From Hoeflea marina (GTDB lineage Bacteria > Pseudomonadota > Alphaproteobacteria > Rhizobiales > Rhizobiaceae), in assembly GCF_003182275.1 (NCBI RefSeq), contig NZ_QGTR01000004.1:1-64000 (forward strand): DNA of 64,000 nt, in the 5' to 3' direction. A model generated the notes under the pieces. The model had not been told where the DNA came from. It was given only the letters and a program-made list of their open reading frames with translations, and searched no databases. The translations under genes and the position numbers were made by a program. Positions 8,357-16,558 of the stretch are shown one piece after another. Numbering within the stretch: position 1 is the first letter of the stretch; every line of letters begins with the position of its first letter.

Positions 8357-10930
8357 ATGAGGAGCGCGTTCTTCACGATTTCATCATGGAACTACCTCCC
8401 CTACTCCAGGACGCTCGCCGCATCCCTTGCGCGTCATCATCCGGATTTCACCCGCATCCTGGTGATCGCCGACACAAGCAGGGAAGGCATCGAAGCGGAC
8501 GCATTCCCCGAATTCGACAGCCATGTCTACTTCGAGGAGCTCAATCTCCCCGACCCCCGGTCTTTCAGTTTTCGCTATGATGTCATGGAGTTGAACACGG
8601 CCATCAAGCCGACCGTGTTCCGGCGGCTGTTCGCGGAAGGGTATGACCGCGTCATCTATCTCGACCCCGACATCTTCGCCTACCGCCGCTTCGACGAGAT
8701 CATCGAAGCGTTCGACAACGGCGCCTCCTCGATCCTGACGCCGCATGCGCTGGAGCCCAACCTGCACGCGGAGAGCCCGAACGACCTCACATTCATGAGG
8801 GCAGGAATATACAATCTTGGATTTTTGGCTCTCACGAATACAGCGAAAACGTCAGCCCTGCTGGAATGGTGGGAGACGCGGCTGCGCACGGAGTGCGTCT
8901 CCAACCGGATCGGGGACGGGATCTTCGTCGACCAGAAGTTCATGGACCTGTGGCCCGCCTATTGTCCGGACACGCACATCCTGCGCGACCCCGCCTACAA
9001 CGTGGCCTACTGGAACCTCGATTCGCGCACGATCGCGCGCGCCGATGGCAGATACGAGATCAACGGCTCGCCACTTGCCTTCTTCCATTTCAGCGGGATC
9101 ACGCCCGGCGACCGGAGCGTGCTCTCCAAGCATCAGCAGCGGTGGAAGCCCACGTCGACCAGGGAACTGGCAGACCTGTTCTCCGACTACCATGATCAGC
9201 TGGATGCCCATGGTTCAGGCAGGTCGCCGCCAGTGCCCTATGGCTTCGGGAGGTTTGCCGATGGCACCGACATCCCGGCTGTGGCACGGATCCTCTTTCG
9301 CGAGAAGCTCGAGCCCTTCGAAGGCGATCCTTTCGTCCTGTTGCCCGACAGTCTCGACCACCCGGCGGCCATCGCGCCCAATCCTGGCGGCGTGGTCACG
9401 CAGCTCGCGCATGCGCTCTGGGAATCAAGGCCCGACCTGCAACCCTTTTTTCCCCTGCATGACGCGCAGTCGCAGATCAATTATGCCGACTGGTTGGTAT
9501 CCGGCGGCGCAATGTCGGCAGGGATTCCGTCCAGATTCGTTGACACGGTCGCCAGAAGGATTGATCGGCTCGGGGCGACTGATGCCGTTGCTCCTGCAGG
9601 ACCGGTTGCTTCCACCAGGACTGCGTCTGCTCTTGCATCCCGGATCGCCCGCCTCGCCTATCGAACTCTCGTCAGGGCGCAGCCGCATATCCGCTGGCTC
9701 TACCGGATGATGCCACCGGCCAGGAGAAAGCAATTCCTTGATGCCATGTTCAGGCGGGCCTGGCCCTCCGATACCGATGCAGCGACCCATACCGCCCTTG
9801 CGCCGGGATTTTCCCTCATCGGTTACCCGCTTTCGGAAACAGGCGTGGGCGAGGCCATGCGCGCGCTGGCGCGATCGATCGAGTCGGCGAACATCGACTA
9901 CGATGTCACAAATTTTGACGACCAGGTGCGCTCGTCGCACCGGGACGAAACCCTGACGCACCGGATCACGGAGCGCCCTTCCAGGATCGTGAATGTCTTT
10001 TGCGTCAACGCCGACATGCTGGGCTCAACCATTCACGGGGTCGGCCCGGGGTGCCTCAGGAACAGATACAACATCGTCCGGCCGTTCTGGGAACTGCCGC
10101 TGATCCCTGCGCAATGGCTGGCGAGCCTGAAGCAGGTGGACGAGATCTGGGCCCCGACCACCTTCGTCCGCGATGCCTTCGTCGCCGGCTCGTACCGCCC
10201 CGTGGTGCACATCCCGGTGGCCATTTCCATTCCCTCCAGCGTCACGGCGAACCGCAAGCGCTTTCAGATTCCGGATGACTCGACTGCGTTTCTGTTTGCG
10301 TTCGATTTTTCCTCCTACCCGGATCGTAAAAATCCCGATGCGGTGGTGCAGGCCTATCTGCAGGCGTTCGGCCAGGACCGCAACCGGCGCGTCTCGCTGG
10401 TCATCAAGACCATGGGCACCAGCCCGCTCAAGCGGGGGATTCTCAATTCGATCCGCAGCCTTGCGCAGGCCGACAAGAGGATCCTGCTGATCGACGAGGT
10501 TCTCACGCGCGCCGAGACCTACTGCCTGACGAAATCATGCGACGTGTTCGTCTCGCTGCACCGTTCTGAGGGGTTCGGATTGGGGATTGCCGAAGCCATG
10601 GCCATGGGCAAGGCGGTCGTGGCAACCGACTTTTCCGGAAGCACGGACTTCCTGAGCAGCCAGACAGGATTCCCGGTCCCCTACAAATTGATCGGCGTGG
10701 AACCCGAGCAATATCCCTACTTCATCGAGGGGCAGACCTGGGCGGATCCCGACATCGATGAAGCCGCCCGCATCATGGCGCAACTGGCCGACAACGCCGA
10801 GGCGATCGCAGCCGCGGGCGAGCGCGCCCGACTCTACATGGCGCTGACCCACAGCCCCGAGGCGGTCGGGAAACTGATTGCAAAACGGTATGGAGACATC
10901 CAGGGCCACCGGAATTCCCGAAGGGGCTGA
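8357..10930 (+). CDS. Two-domain glycosyltransferase (GT8-like GT-A plus GT4-like GT-B)
   Basis: A protein of about 857 residues that joins two glycosyltransferases. The N-terminal third has a GT-A fold with the metal-binding DPD of YLDPDIFAYR (residues 103-105), as in GT8-like enzymes. The C-terminal part is a GT-B domain whose nucleotide-sugar signature HRSEGFGLGIAEAMAMG begins near residue 735, typical of GT4. A linker of about 200 residues lies between. No signal peptide or membrane helix is evident, so it probably acts in the cytoplasm, adding two sugars in sequence. The start at MRSAFFTISSW fits homolog-like N-termini and follows an AAGAAAG-rich stretch; 8315 is an alternative. Divergent gmd suggests a GDP-deoxyhexose donor. 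Confidence 0.88.
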   Translation: MRSAFFTISSWNYLPYSRTLAASLARHHPDFTRILVIADTSREGIEADAFPEFDSHVYFEELNLPDPRSFSFRYDVMELNTAIKPTVFRRLFAEGYDRVIYLDPDIFAYRRFDEIIEAFDNGASSILTPHALEPNLHAESPNDLTFMRAGIYNLGFLALTNTAKTSALLEWWETRLRTECVSNRIGDGIFVDQKFMDLWPAYCPDTHILRDPAYNVAYWNLDSRTIARADGRYEINGSPLAFFHFSGITPGDRSVLSKHQQRWKPTSTRELADLFSDYHDQLDAHGSGRSPPVPYGFGRFADGTDIPAVARILFREKLEPFEGDPFVLLPDSLDHPAAIAPNPGGVVTQLAHALWESRPDLQPFFPLHDAQSQINYADWLVSGGAMSAGIPSRFVDTVARRIDRLGATDAVAPAGPVASTRTASALASRIARLAYRTLVRAQPHIRWLYRMMPPARRKQFLDAMFRRAWPSDTDAATHTALAPGFSLIGYPLSETGVGEAMRALARSIESANIDYDVTNFDDQVRSSHRDETLTHRITERPSRIVNVFCVNADMLGSTIHGVGPGCLRNRYNIVRPFWELPLIPAQWLASLKQVDEIWAPTTFVRDAFVAGSYRPVVHIPVAISIPSSVTANRKRFQIPDDSTAFLFAFDFSSYPDRKNPDAVVQAYLQAFGQDRNRRVSLVIKTMGTSPLKRGILNSIRSLAQADKRILLIDEVLTRAETYCLTKSCDVFVSLHRSEGFGLGIAEAMAMGKAVVATDFSGSTDFLSSQTGFPVPYKLIGVEPEQYPYFIEGQTWADPDIDEAARIMAQLADNAEAIAAAGERARLYMALTHSPEAVGKLIAKRYGDIQGHRNSRRG

Positions 10931-11027
10931 TGCGGTCCGAACCTATCGGAGGACGACAATGGAACATCCACACATGGGACTGCACCCTGTCCCGTCGAGG
11001 CCAGCGGTGAGCCTTGCCGCACTGCCG

Positions 11028-11813
11028 TCAACCCGGCACCAGTCCATAGGCAAGGTCCATCTTCTTCGTCCTTTGCAGCGGACTCAGGGAAGCGTCCACC
11101 AGCATACGCTTGCCCCAGCTGTCGTCCCGGTCGACCTGAAAGCCGGTGTCACGCAGCATGGCAAAGAGGCATTCCTTGTTGGGAACCCAGAAATTGGTGA
11201 TGTCGTCGGCAAGCGTCCCTGCTTCGTAGTAGCGCGCAACCGCCACGCCAGGCATCAGGTCTGGCTCAAACTGCGTCTCGACGAGAAGGCGGGCACGGCA
11301 AAGCTGAGAAAGAAGGTTGAGCGCACGCATCATGTCCGGCAGATGGTAGAAGACGCCCAGGAAAAGCACGAGATCAAACTGGCCGATCTCGGCGGCGGAA
11401 ACGTCGTACAAATTCATCTGCCTGTAGTCGAACTCGAGGCCGGTGAGCTGCTCCATCACTCCAAAGCCATGGGTGTTCTTCGCCCGATAATCAACCGCAG
11501 TCACCTGCGCGCCGCGACGTGCCAGATGCATCGAGAAGAAGCCGTCCGACGGGCCGATATCCAATGCCCGCATTCCGGTCAGGTCGTCGGGGAGTTGGAG
11601 CTTTTCCAGCAGGAACATGGGATCGTAGCTGCCAGGCGTGATCACGCCGGGGAACACCTCGAACTTGTGATGCCAGTGGCGCACCAGTGAGACCATCGCC
11701 TCTGCCCTGTCACCGTCACCGGGGTTCGTCTCTTGCAGGTCGTCGTGCATCTCTTCGGTCTCCGGTCTTGGTCGTGCCGCAATGAACAGGTGTAAGTCTG
11801 AACCGAACGTCAT
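11028..11813 (-). CDS. Class I SAM-dependent methyltransferase
   Basis: A 261-residue methyltransferase with the SAM-binding motif ALDIGPSDGFFS, acidic motif II VTAVDYR and motif IV DLVLFLGVFYHLPD. The pattern, with HWHHKFEVFPGV before motif I, resembles methyltransferases related to CmoB/DUF1698 that are common in polysaccharide clusters. It probably methylates a sugar of the glycan built by the neighbouring genes. The start at MTFGSDLHL has an upstream GGCGGAA; an in-frame ATG at 11912 would add 33 residues of low quality. It converges with the double glycosyltransferase and diverges from the sulfotransferase fusion. Confidence 0.82.
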   Translation of the reverse strand: MTFGSDLHLFIAARPRPETEEMHDDLQETNPGDGDRAEAMVSLVRHWHHKFEVFPGVITPGSYDPMFLLEKLQLPDDLTGMRALDIGPSDGFFSMHLARRGAQVTAVDYRAKNTHGFGVMEQLTGLEFDYRQMNLYDVSAAEIGQFDLVLFLGVFYHLPDMMRALNLLSQLCRARLLVETQFEPDLMPGVAVARYYEAGTLADDITNFWVPNKECLFAMLRDTGFQVDRDDSWGKRMLVDASLSPLQRTKKMDLAYGLVPG

Positions 11814-11966
11814 AGCCGGTTCCGCCAGCACACGGCGAAGAATAATTGGGATCTTGGCGTTGCCGTCGGTTCGACGCCTTCCCCCAGCACCGATCAGGAA
11901 CATATCCCGCACTGGTGCCGACGTTCAATCGCGGGCGAGCGCGAAGCCCTCATTCCGGGAGATCTT

Positions 11967-14651
11967 ATGACCAGCAGAACCGCCATCGTCGTCCTGGGCG
12001 CGCATCGCAGTGGCACATCCGCGCTGACGCGTATGCTCAGCCTCCTCGGCGCGGCCCTGCCGCGCAACCTGTTTGCGGCGGGACCAGGAAACGAGACCGG
12101 CCATTGGGAACCGGAGGCCGCGATCCGGATCAACGACCAGATCCTGGATCTGGCACAATCGTCGGTCAACGATGTCCATGGTCCCACACGCGAATGGCTG
12201 CAGACGCCCGTGGCCCAGGCATTCGTCGCCAGGCTGGCAGCTCTCATCGTCGATGAATACGGCGACGAACCGCTTTTCGTGCTCAAGGACCCGCGCATCT
12301 CGCTGGTGTTTCCGCTGTGGCGCGCGGCGCTGGCGCAGCTTGATATCCGTTGTGTCACCGTCGTCATGTCACGCAATCCGGCAGAGGCCGCACTCTCGCT
12401 GGCGCGGCGGCAAGGCCTGGCAGGAGACCGCCAGGCCTGGCCATTGGTGCGCGGGGGCCTGCTGTGGTTGCGCTACAATCTCGCGGCCGAGGACTATTCG
12501 CGCAGCGTCGACAGGGCGTTCTCCGACTATTCAGCCCTGCTCGGCGACTGGAGATCGGTGGCGTCCCGCCTGGGTCACGAGCTCGCCATCGCGTGGCCGA
12601 CATCCATTGCGGAGGCGGCCCCTGAAGTCGACAGGTTCCTGGCACCCGCTCTCCGCCACCACTGCGAGGCAGAAGACCTTGAGTCCCGCCAGGGCGTGTG
12701 GTCGGCATGGATCGCGCCGGTCTATTCAGAACTGCGCGCGGCCGCTGAAGGCCGCGTCCCCGACCCTGTCGTCCTTGCCGCGGTGAGGCAGTCCTTCGAC
12801 GATGTGCACAGCCAGATTCAGCACCCTTTCGAGCAGCCAGCGTCCGAACCTCCCCGCCTGCGCCTCATGCGCCGGGGCACGGGCCGAAGGAAGCTGTGCC
12901 TTGTCGGCGAGCAGTACTGGAAGCCGGCCCACGCGGCAGGACCCGCAAGGGCCGTCCTCGAAACCGCAGTCGCCGCCGACATCGACGTTGCCATCCTCGA
13001 CATCGGCGTCTTGAGCACCGCGGATGCGGCAGCCTTCGAGGCCTTCGCCGCACGCCATTGTTTTGCCGTCGAGACAGTCGACCTTGCGGGACCTTCGATC
13101 CAGCCGTCCTTCCTGGCTCCTGCAATCCAGGTGTTCCGGCAGCTTCGTGCAGAGCATTTCGAGGCGATCGTCTTCCAGGACCGGGGCGGCCTGGGCCATG
13201 CCAGCGCGATCGCAAAGCATGCCGGACTGGCTTTCGCCGACGTGTCGCTGGCTGTCCTGGCCACGGGAGGCTCCGGCTGGCTCAGACGGTGCAATGGCGA
13301 ATTCCTGTCGGACCTCGTCAAGATCGGCATCGAACACCTGGAAAGGACCACCGCCGAGCTCGCCGATTCGATCATTCTGCCGCATCCGGCGAGCAGCCAG
13401 TGGATGACCGATCTTGGATGGAACCCGAAGATGGTGCTCTCACTCAAGGACAGCGCGGGTGGCGACGGCGGTTGGCACGGGATCCTCCAGCAGCTCCTGA
13501 AGGCGGATTGCGGGGCCGTGATTGATCCCCCTCCTCCCGCCGGGCCCACCGACACGACGGTCATCATCACCCATCACGAGCAGCCGGAGCTGATCGAGCA
13601 ATGCCTGCAGGGGCTGTTGCAACAGAGCGAGAAGGGGTTTTGCGTTGTCGTGGTCGACGATGGCAGCAGGAGCGAGGCGGCGCGGAAATATCTGGACACG
13701 ATCGAGGAGCGGTACCGGTCGCTCGGACTGAAACTGGTCCGGCAGGAGAACCTGTACCTCGGCGCCGCGCGCAACGCAGGCATCAGAGCGGCGACGACCG
13801 AATTCGTCATCCTGCTCGATGACGACAATGTGGCATTTCCGGACATGGTGCGCACCCTCCGCAGGGCCGTTCGAATATCCGGCGCCGACGTGGTGACCTT
13901 CGGCCTCAAGCATTTCTCCGACGAGTCCGGACCGCCCGATGCGGCGGCGCATGGCAACGGAACCGAGCAGTATTTCTCGGCGGGGCCGACGCTTCTCGGT
14001 TCCATTCACAACTGTTACGGAGACAGTTCGGCCATCTACAGAACCCGTGTCTTCGAGACGGTCGGCGGCTTCCACGAGATCCATGGCGTCAGCTACGAGG
14101 ACTGGCAGATGCACCTTCGCATCGCCACGTCCGGCTTTCGCATCGTCAGCCTGCCTGAAGCCCTGCTCTGGTACCGGATACGCGCCGGCAGCATGCTGCG
14201 TTCGACCCGGGCCTACAGCAACGCGCGCGTCATTGCCTCGACGATCGACACGTTGCCGTGTTCGACCCTGTCGGCGCTTTCCGACTATCTGATCGGCAGC
14301 GAGCTGGAGCAGACCCGGTTGAACCTGAGCCTGGACCAGACACGACTGCAGGCGGCCCTGGAGCGAAGCGTCGCCGGGGCCATGATGGCCAGCGGCAGCA
14401 ATGCCGCGAGCGCAGAAGCCGGCCGATATATCAAGAGCCTGCAGGCCGCGCTGGAAGAGCGCTCGGGAGCGGCCAGGGAGGCCGCGCGCTACGCGACCTC
14501 GCTGGAGCAGGCATTGGCGCAACTTCGGGAGGCCAGCGAAGCCACCGCCGAATACGCCCGTGGACTGGAGCGCGCACGCACACGCGCGGAGGAGTACGCG
14601 AGCACACTCGAGGCAGAGTTGAAGAAGTTCAGCCCGGCTTCCCCGCGATGA
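11967..14651 (+). CDS. Multidomain sulfotransferase-like / glycosyltransferase 2 / coiled-coil protein
   Basis: An 894-residue multidomain protein. Residues 1-270 are sulfotransferase-like, with the PAPS-binding GAHRSGTSAL (11-20), KDPR (107-110) and the SRNP segment (135-138). Residues about 305-520 form a less clear Rossmann-like domain resembling the N-terminal half of a GT-B glycosyltransferase. Residues about 530-745 are a GT2 domain with VDDGS (563-567), LLDDDN (616-621) and EDW (711-713). The tail from about 776 to 887 is coiled coil with repeats of the form Y-x-x-x-L-E at 21, 21 and 14-residue intervals. It likely adds a sugar and sulfates the product, held in a complex by the tail. 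The exact chemistry is inference. Confidence 0.87.
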   Translation: MTSRTAIVVLGAHRSGTSALTRMLSLLGAALPRNLFAAGPGNETGHWEPEAAIRINDQILDLAQSSVNDVHGPTREWLQTPVAQAFVARLAALIVDEYGDEPLFVLKDPRISLVFPLWRAALAQLDIRCVTVVMSRNPAEAALSLARRQGLAGDRQAWPLVRGGLLWLRYNLAAEDYSRSVDRAFSDYSALLGDWRSVASRLGHELAIAWPTSIAEAAPEVDRFLAPALRHHCEAEDLESRQGVWSAWIAPVYSELRAAAEGRVPDPVVLAAVRQSFDDVHSQIQHPFEQPASEPPRLRLMRRGTGRRKLCLVGEQYWKPAHAAGPARAVLETAVAADIDVAILDIGVLSTADAAAFEAFAARHCFAVETVDLAGPSIQPSFLAPAIQVFRQLRAEHFEAIVFQDRGGLGHASAIAKHAGLAFADVSLAVLATGGSGWLRRCNGEFLSDLVKIGIEHLERTTAELADSIILPHPASSQWMTDLGWNPKMVLSLKDSAGGDGGWHGILQQLLKADCGAVIDPPPPAGPTDTTVIITHHEQPELIEQCLQGLLQQSEKGFCVVVVDDGSRSEAARKYLDTIEERYRSLGLKLVRQENLYLGAARNAGIRAATTEFVILLDDDNVAFPDMVRTLRRAVRISGADVVTFGLKHFSDESGPPDAAAHGNGTEQYFSAGPTLLGSIHNCYGDSSAIYRTRVFETVGGFHEIHGVSYEDWQMHLRIATSGFRIVSLPEALLWYRIRAGSMLRSTRAYSNARVIASTIDTLPCSTLSALSDYLIGSELEQTRLNLSLDQTRLQAALERSVAGAMMASGSNAASAEAGRYIKSLQAALEERSGAAREAARYATSLEQALAQLREASEATAEYARGLERARTRAEEYASTLEAELKKFSPASPR

Positions 14652-14795
14652 CCCGGCGGCGTCGCCGTCCGCATCCCGAATCCGGCTGACAGGATGCGGT
14701 CCGCCGACAGCCGGAAGGGCTCATCCCGCCTGCCTGACGCATGACCTGAGGGTCTGGCAGAGCGCGACCGGACCATGGCGATCCCCGGCCGGCAG

Positions 14796-15566
14796 TCAGT
14801 TGAACATCCTGAAGCGGAGGAGATACCAGATTGCCTTGACGCCGTCCTGCCAGCCGATCTTCTTGCCTTCCTCGTAGGTGCGGCCGAAATAGCTGATGCC
14901 GGTCTCGTAGATGCGCCAGCGCCCCGCGCGCGCTATCTGGGCGCTGATCTGGATTTCACAGCCGAAATCGTTGCAGGTCAGATGCAACTGGTCGAGCACG
15001 TCGCGCGTGAACATCTTGTAGCAGCACTCGATGTCGGTGAGCGTCTGGTTGTAGAGAAGATTGAACATCAGCGAGATGAAGCGGTTGGCGAGATAGTGGT
15101 GAAAATAGAGCGACCGATGCGGCCTGCCGTAGAACCGGGAGCCGTAGACGACATCGGCGACCCGGCGCTGGACGACAAGGTCATGCATCACCGTCCAATC
15201 GGCGGGATCGTATTCCAGGTCGGCGTCCTGGATGACGATGACGTCTCCCGTCGCGGCAGCCAGTCCGGTCTGCAGCGCCGCGCCCTTGCCGCTGTTGGAC
15301 CGGTGATGCAACAGCCGCACGGTAACGGGGGCCAGCGACGGCTCGTCGGCAAAGACGAGGTTTCCAGCGGCATCGACCGCCATGGACGCGGCCTGGCGAA
15401 GGCCGGTCGGAAAATTGGCCTGCAGCCACTCGCGGCCGCCGTCGGTGGAGCCGTCGTCGACGATGATGATTTCCTTCGCCACGCCCGGCAGGGACTGGCT
15501 CACCAGCGCCAAGGCGTGTGGCAGCGTCTCGGCTTCATTGTAGACAGGCATGATGATGGAAAGCAT
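14796..15566 (-). CDS. Glycosyltransferase family 2, DPM-synthase-like
   Basis: A 256-residue GT2 enzyme resembling dolichol/polyprenyl-phosphate mannosyl- or glucosyltransferases, which move a sugar from a nucleotide donor to polyprenyl phosphate at the inner membrane. Visible motifs are IIIVDDGSTDGG, the metal-binding DADLEYDP, VYGSRFYG and the late segment TDIECCYKMF that is typical of the DPM group. There is no C-terminal membrane domain, so it is the short soluble type. It lies 50 bases downstream of the UbiA-family gene and in line with the GT-C gene on the same strand, which suggests that it supplies a lipid-linked sugar to the GT-C protein. Confidence 0.9.
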   Translation of the reverse strand: MLSIIMPVYNEAETLPHALALVSQSLPGVAKEIIIVDDGSTDGGREWLQANFPTGLRQAASMAVDAAGNLVFADEPSLAPVTVRLLHHRSNSGKGAALQTGLAAATGDVIVIQDADLEYDPADWTVMHDLVVQRRVADVVYGSRFYGRPHRSLYFHHYLANRFISLMFNLLYNQTLTDIECCYKMFTRDVLDQLHLTCNDFGCEIQISAQIARAGRWRIYETGISYFGRTYEEGKKIGWQDGVKAIWYLLRFRMFN

Positions 15567-15616
15567 GAAACCTCGAAGCCGTCAGGGGCTATGGCGCTGG
15601 AAACGGCCAGGAGCGG

Positions 15617-16558
15617 TCAGAAGAAGGCCACCGTCACGATCATGTCGATGCCGATGATGGCGAAGAATGCCCGGTAGAGCCGCTGCAGCCGGCGCAGGCT
15701 GTCGGGGGTCAGTCCGGTCCGAACGGCGCGGCGGGACGCCCACAGATGCGGCGGAATGAACGCAGCGGCGAGAACGAGCGGCAACGGGACATAGCCGAGC
15801 GCAGCCAGCGCGGCGATGAAGCAATAGGACGCGATGAAGAGGACAAGCCCGGCCATGAAGCTCCGGGTCTTGCCGAATGCCACTGCGTTGGTGCGAATGC
15901 CGTTGACCAGATCCACATCATGATCGCGTGCCTCATGGGTGAAATGGCCCGCGGTGAACACCAAGCCGAAAAAGCAGCCCACCAGCACGCCCCGCGCATC
16001 GATCGGGCCGAATGCCGCGTAACCGAGCAGAAAATGCGTGAGCCCGCCAAGGAGATGCAGGCCGGAATTGAACAGCGGAACGCCCTTGAGACCCAGGATC
16101 GGTCCGGAATAGGCGACGCTCAGCCCGGCAATGGCGATCGCCAGACCCAGGGCCGTCGCGCTGATGAGCGCGAAGAAGACCAGACTGGCCGCGAGCAATG
16201 CCGCCGCCACATAGCCGGCTTCCGCGGTCGTCACCCCCCTGGAGGCAAATGTGCGGCCCGCCCTGTCGGGATCCATGAGATCGCCGTCGGTTCCGGCCCA
16301 GTCGTTGAGAACGAAGACATGGGCAACCAGGCAGACATTGCCGGCGATCAGCAGCGCAAGGGCGAAGACGTGGCTCGCCGAAAAGGCGCCGATCGCCAGC
16401 ACCGCGCCGATGAACGGCGTTGCCTGAAGCGCCGCCACTTCATCGAAGCGGATGCAGGAGAGCCAGCGCGACAGGGTCTTTGTCGCCCGACGGCGCATCT
16501 CACCGGCGATCAGCATCATTTTCCGCCGCACTTCCCACCAGCGCCGGCCGAATCGCAC
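15617..16558 (-). CDS. UbiA-family membrane prenyltransferase
   Basis: A 313-residue integral membrane protein with about eight or nine helices and the two aspartate-rich motifs of the UbiA superfamily: LNDWAGTDGDLMDPDR (about residues 84-99) and EARDHDVD. UbiA enzymes bind a prenyl diphosphate and a metal and prenylate an acceptor; relatives include the decaprenyl-phosphate phosphoribosyltransferase of mycobacteria. Its place between a GT-C gene and a DPM-like GT2, rather than next to quinone or haem genes, favours a role in a lipid carrier or prenylated glycan. Its 5' end overlaps the GT-C gene by 43 bases; an internal ATG at 16519 would almost remove the overlap. Confidence 0.87.
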   Translation of the reverse strand: MRFGRRWWEVRRKMMLIAGEMRRRATKTLSRWLSCIRFDEVAALQATPFIGAVLAIGAFSASHVFALALLIAGNVCLVAHVFVLNDWAGTDGDLMDPDRAGRTFASRGVTTAEAGYVAAALLAASLVFFALISATALGLAIAIAGLSVAYSGPILGLKGVPLFNSGLHLLGGLTHFLLGYAAFGPIDARGVLVGCFFGLVFTAGHFTHEARDHDVDLVNGIRTNAVAFGKTRSFMAGLVLFIASYCFIAALAALGYVPLPLVLAAAFIPPHLWASRRAVRTGLTPDSLRRLQRLYRAFFAIIGIDMIVTVAFF

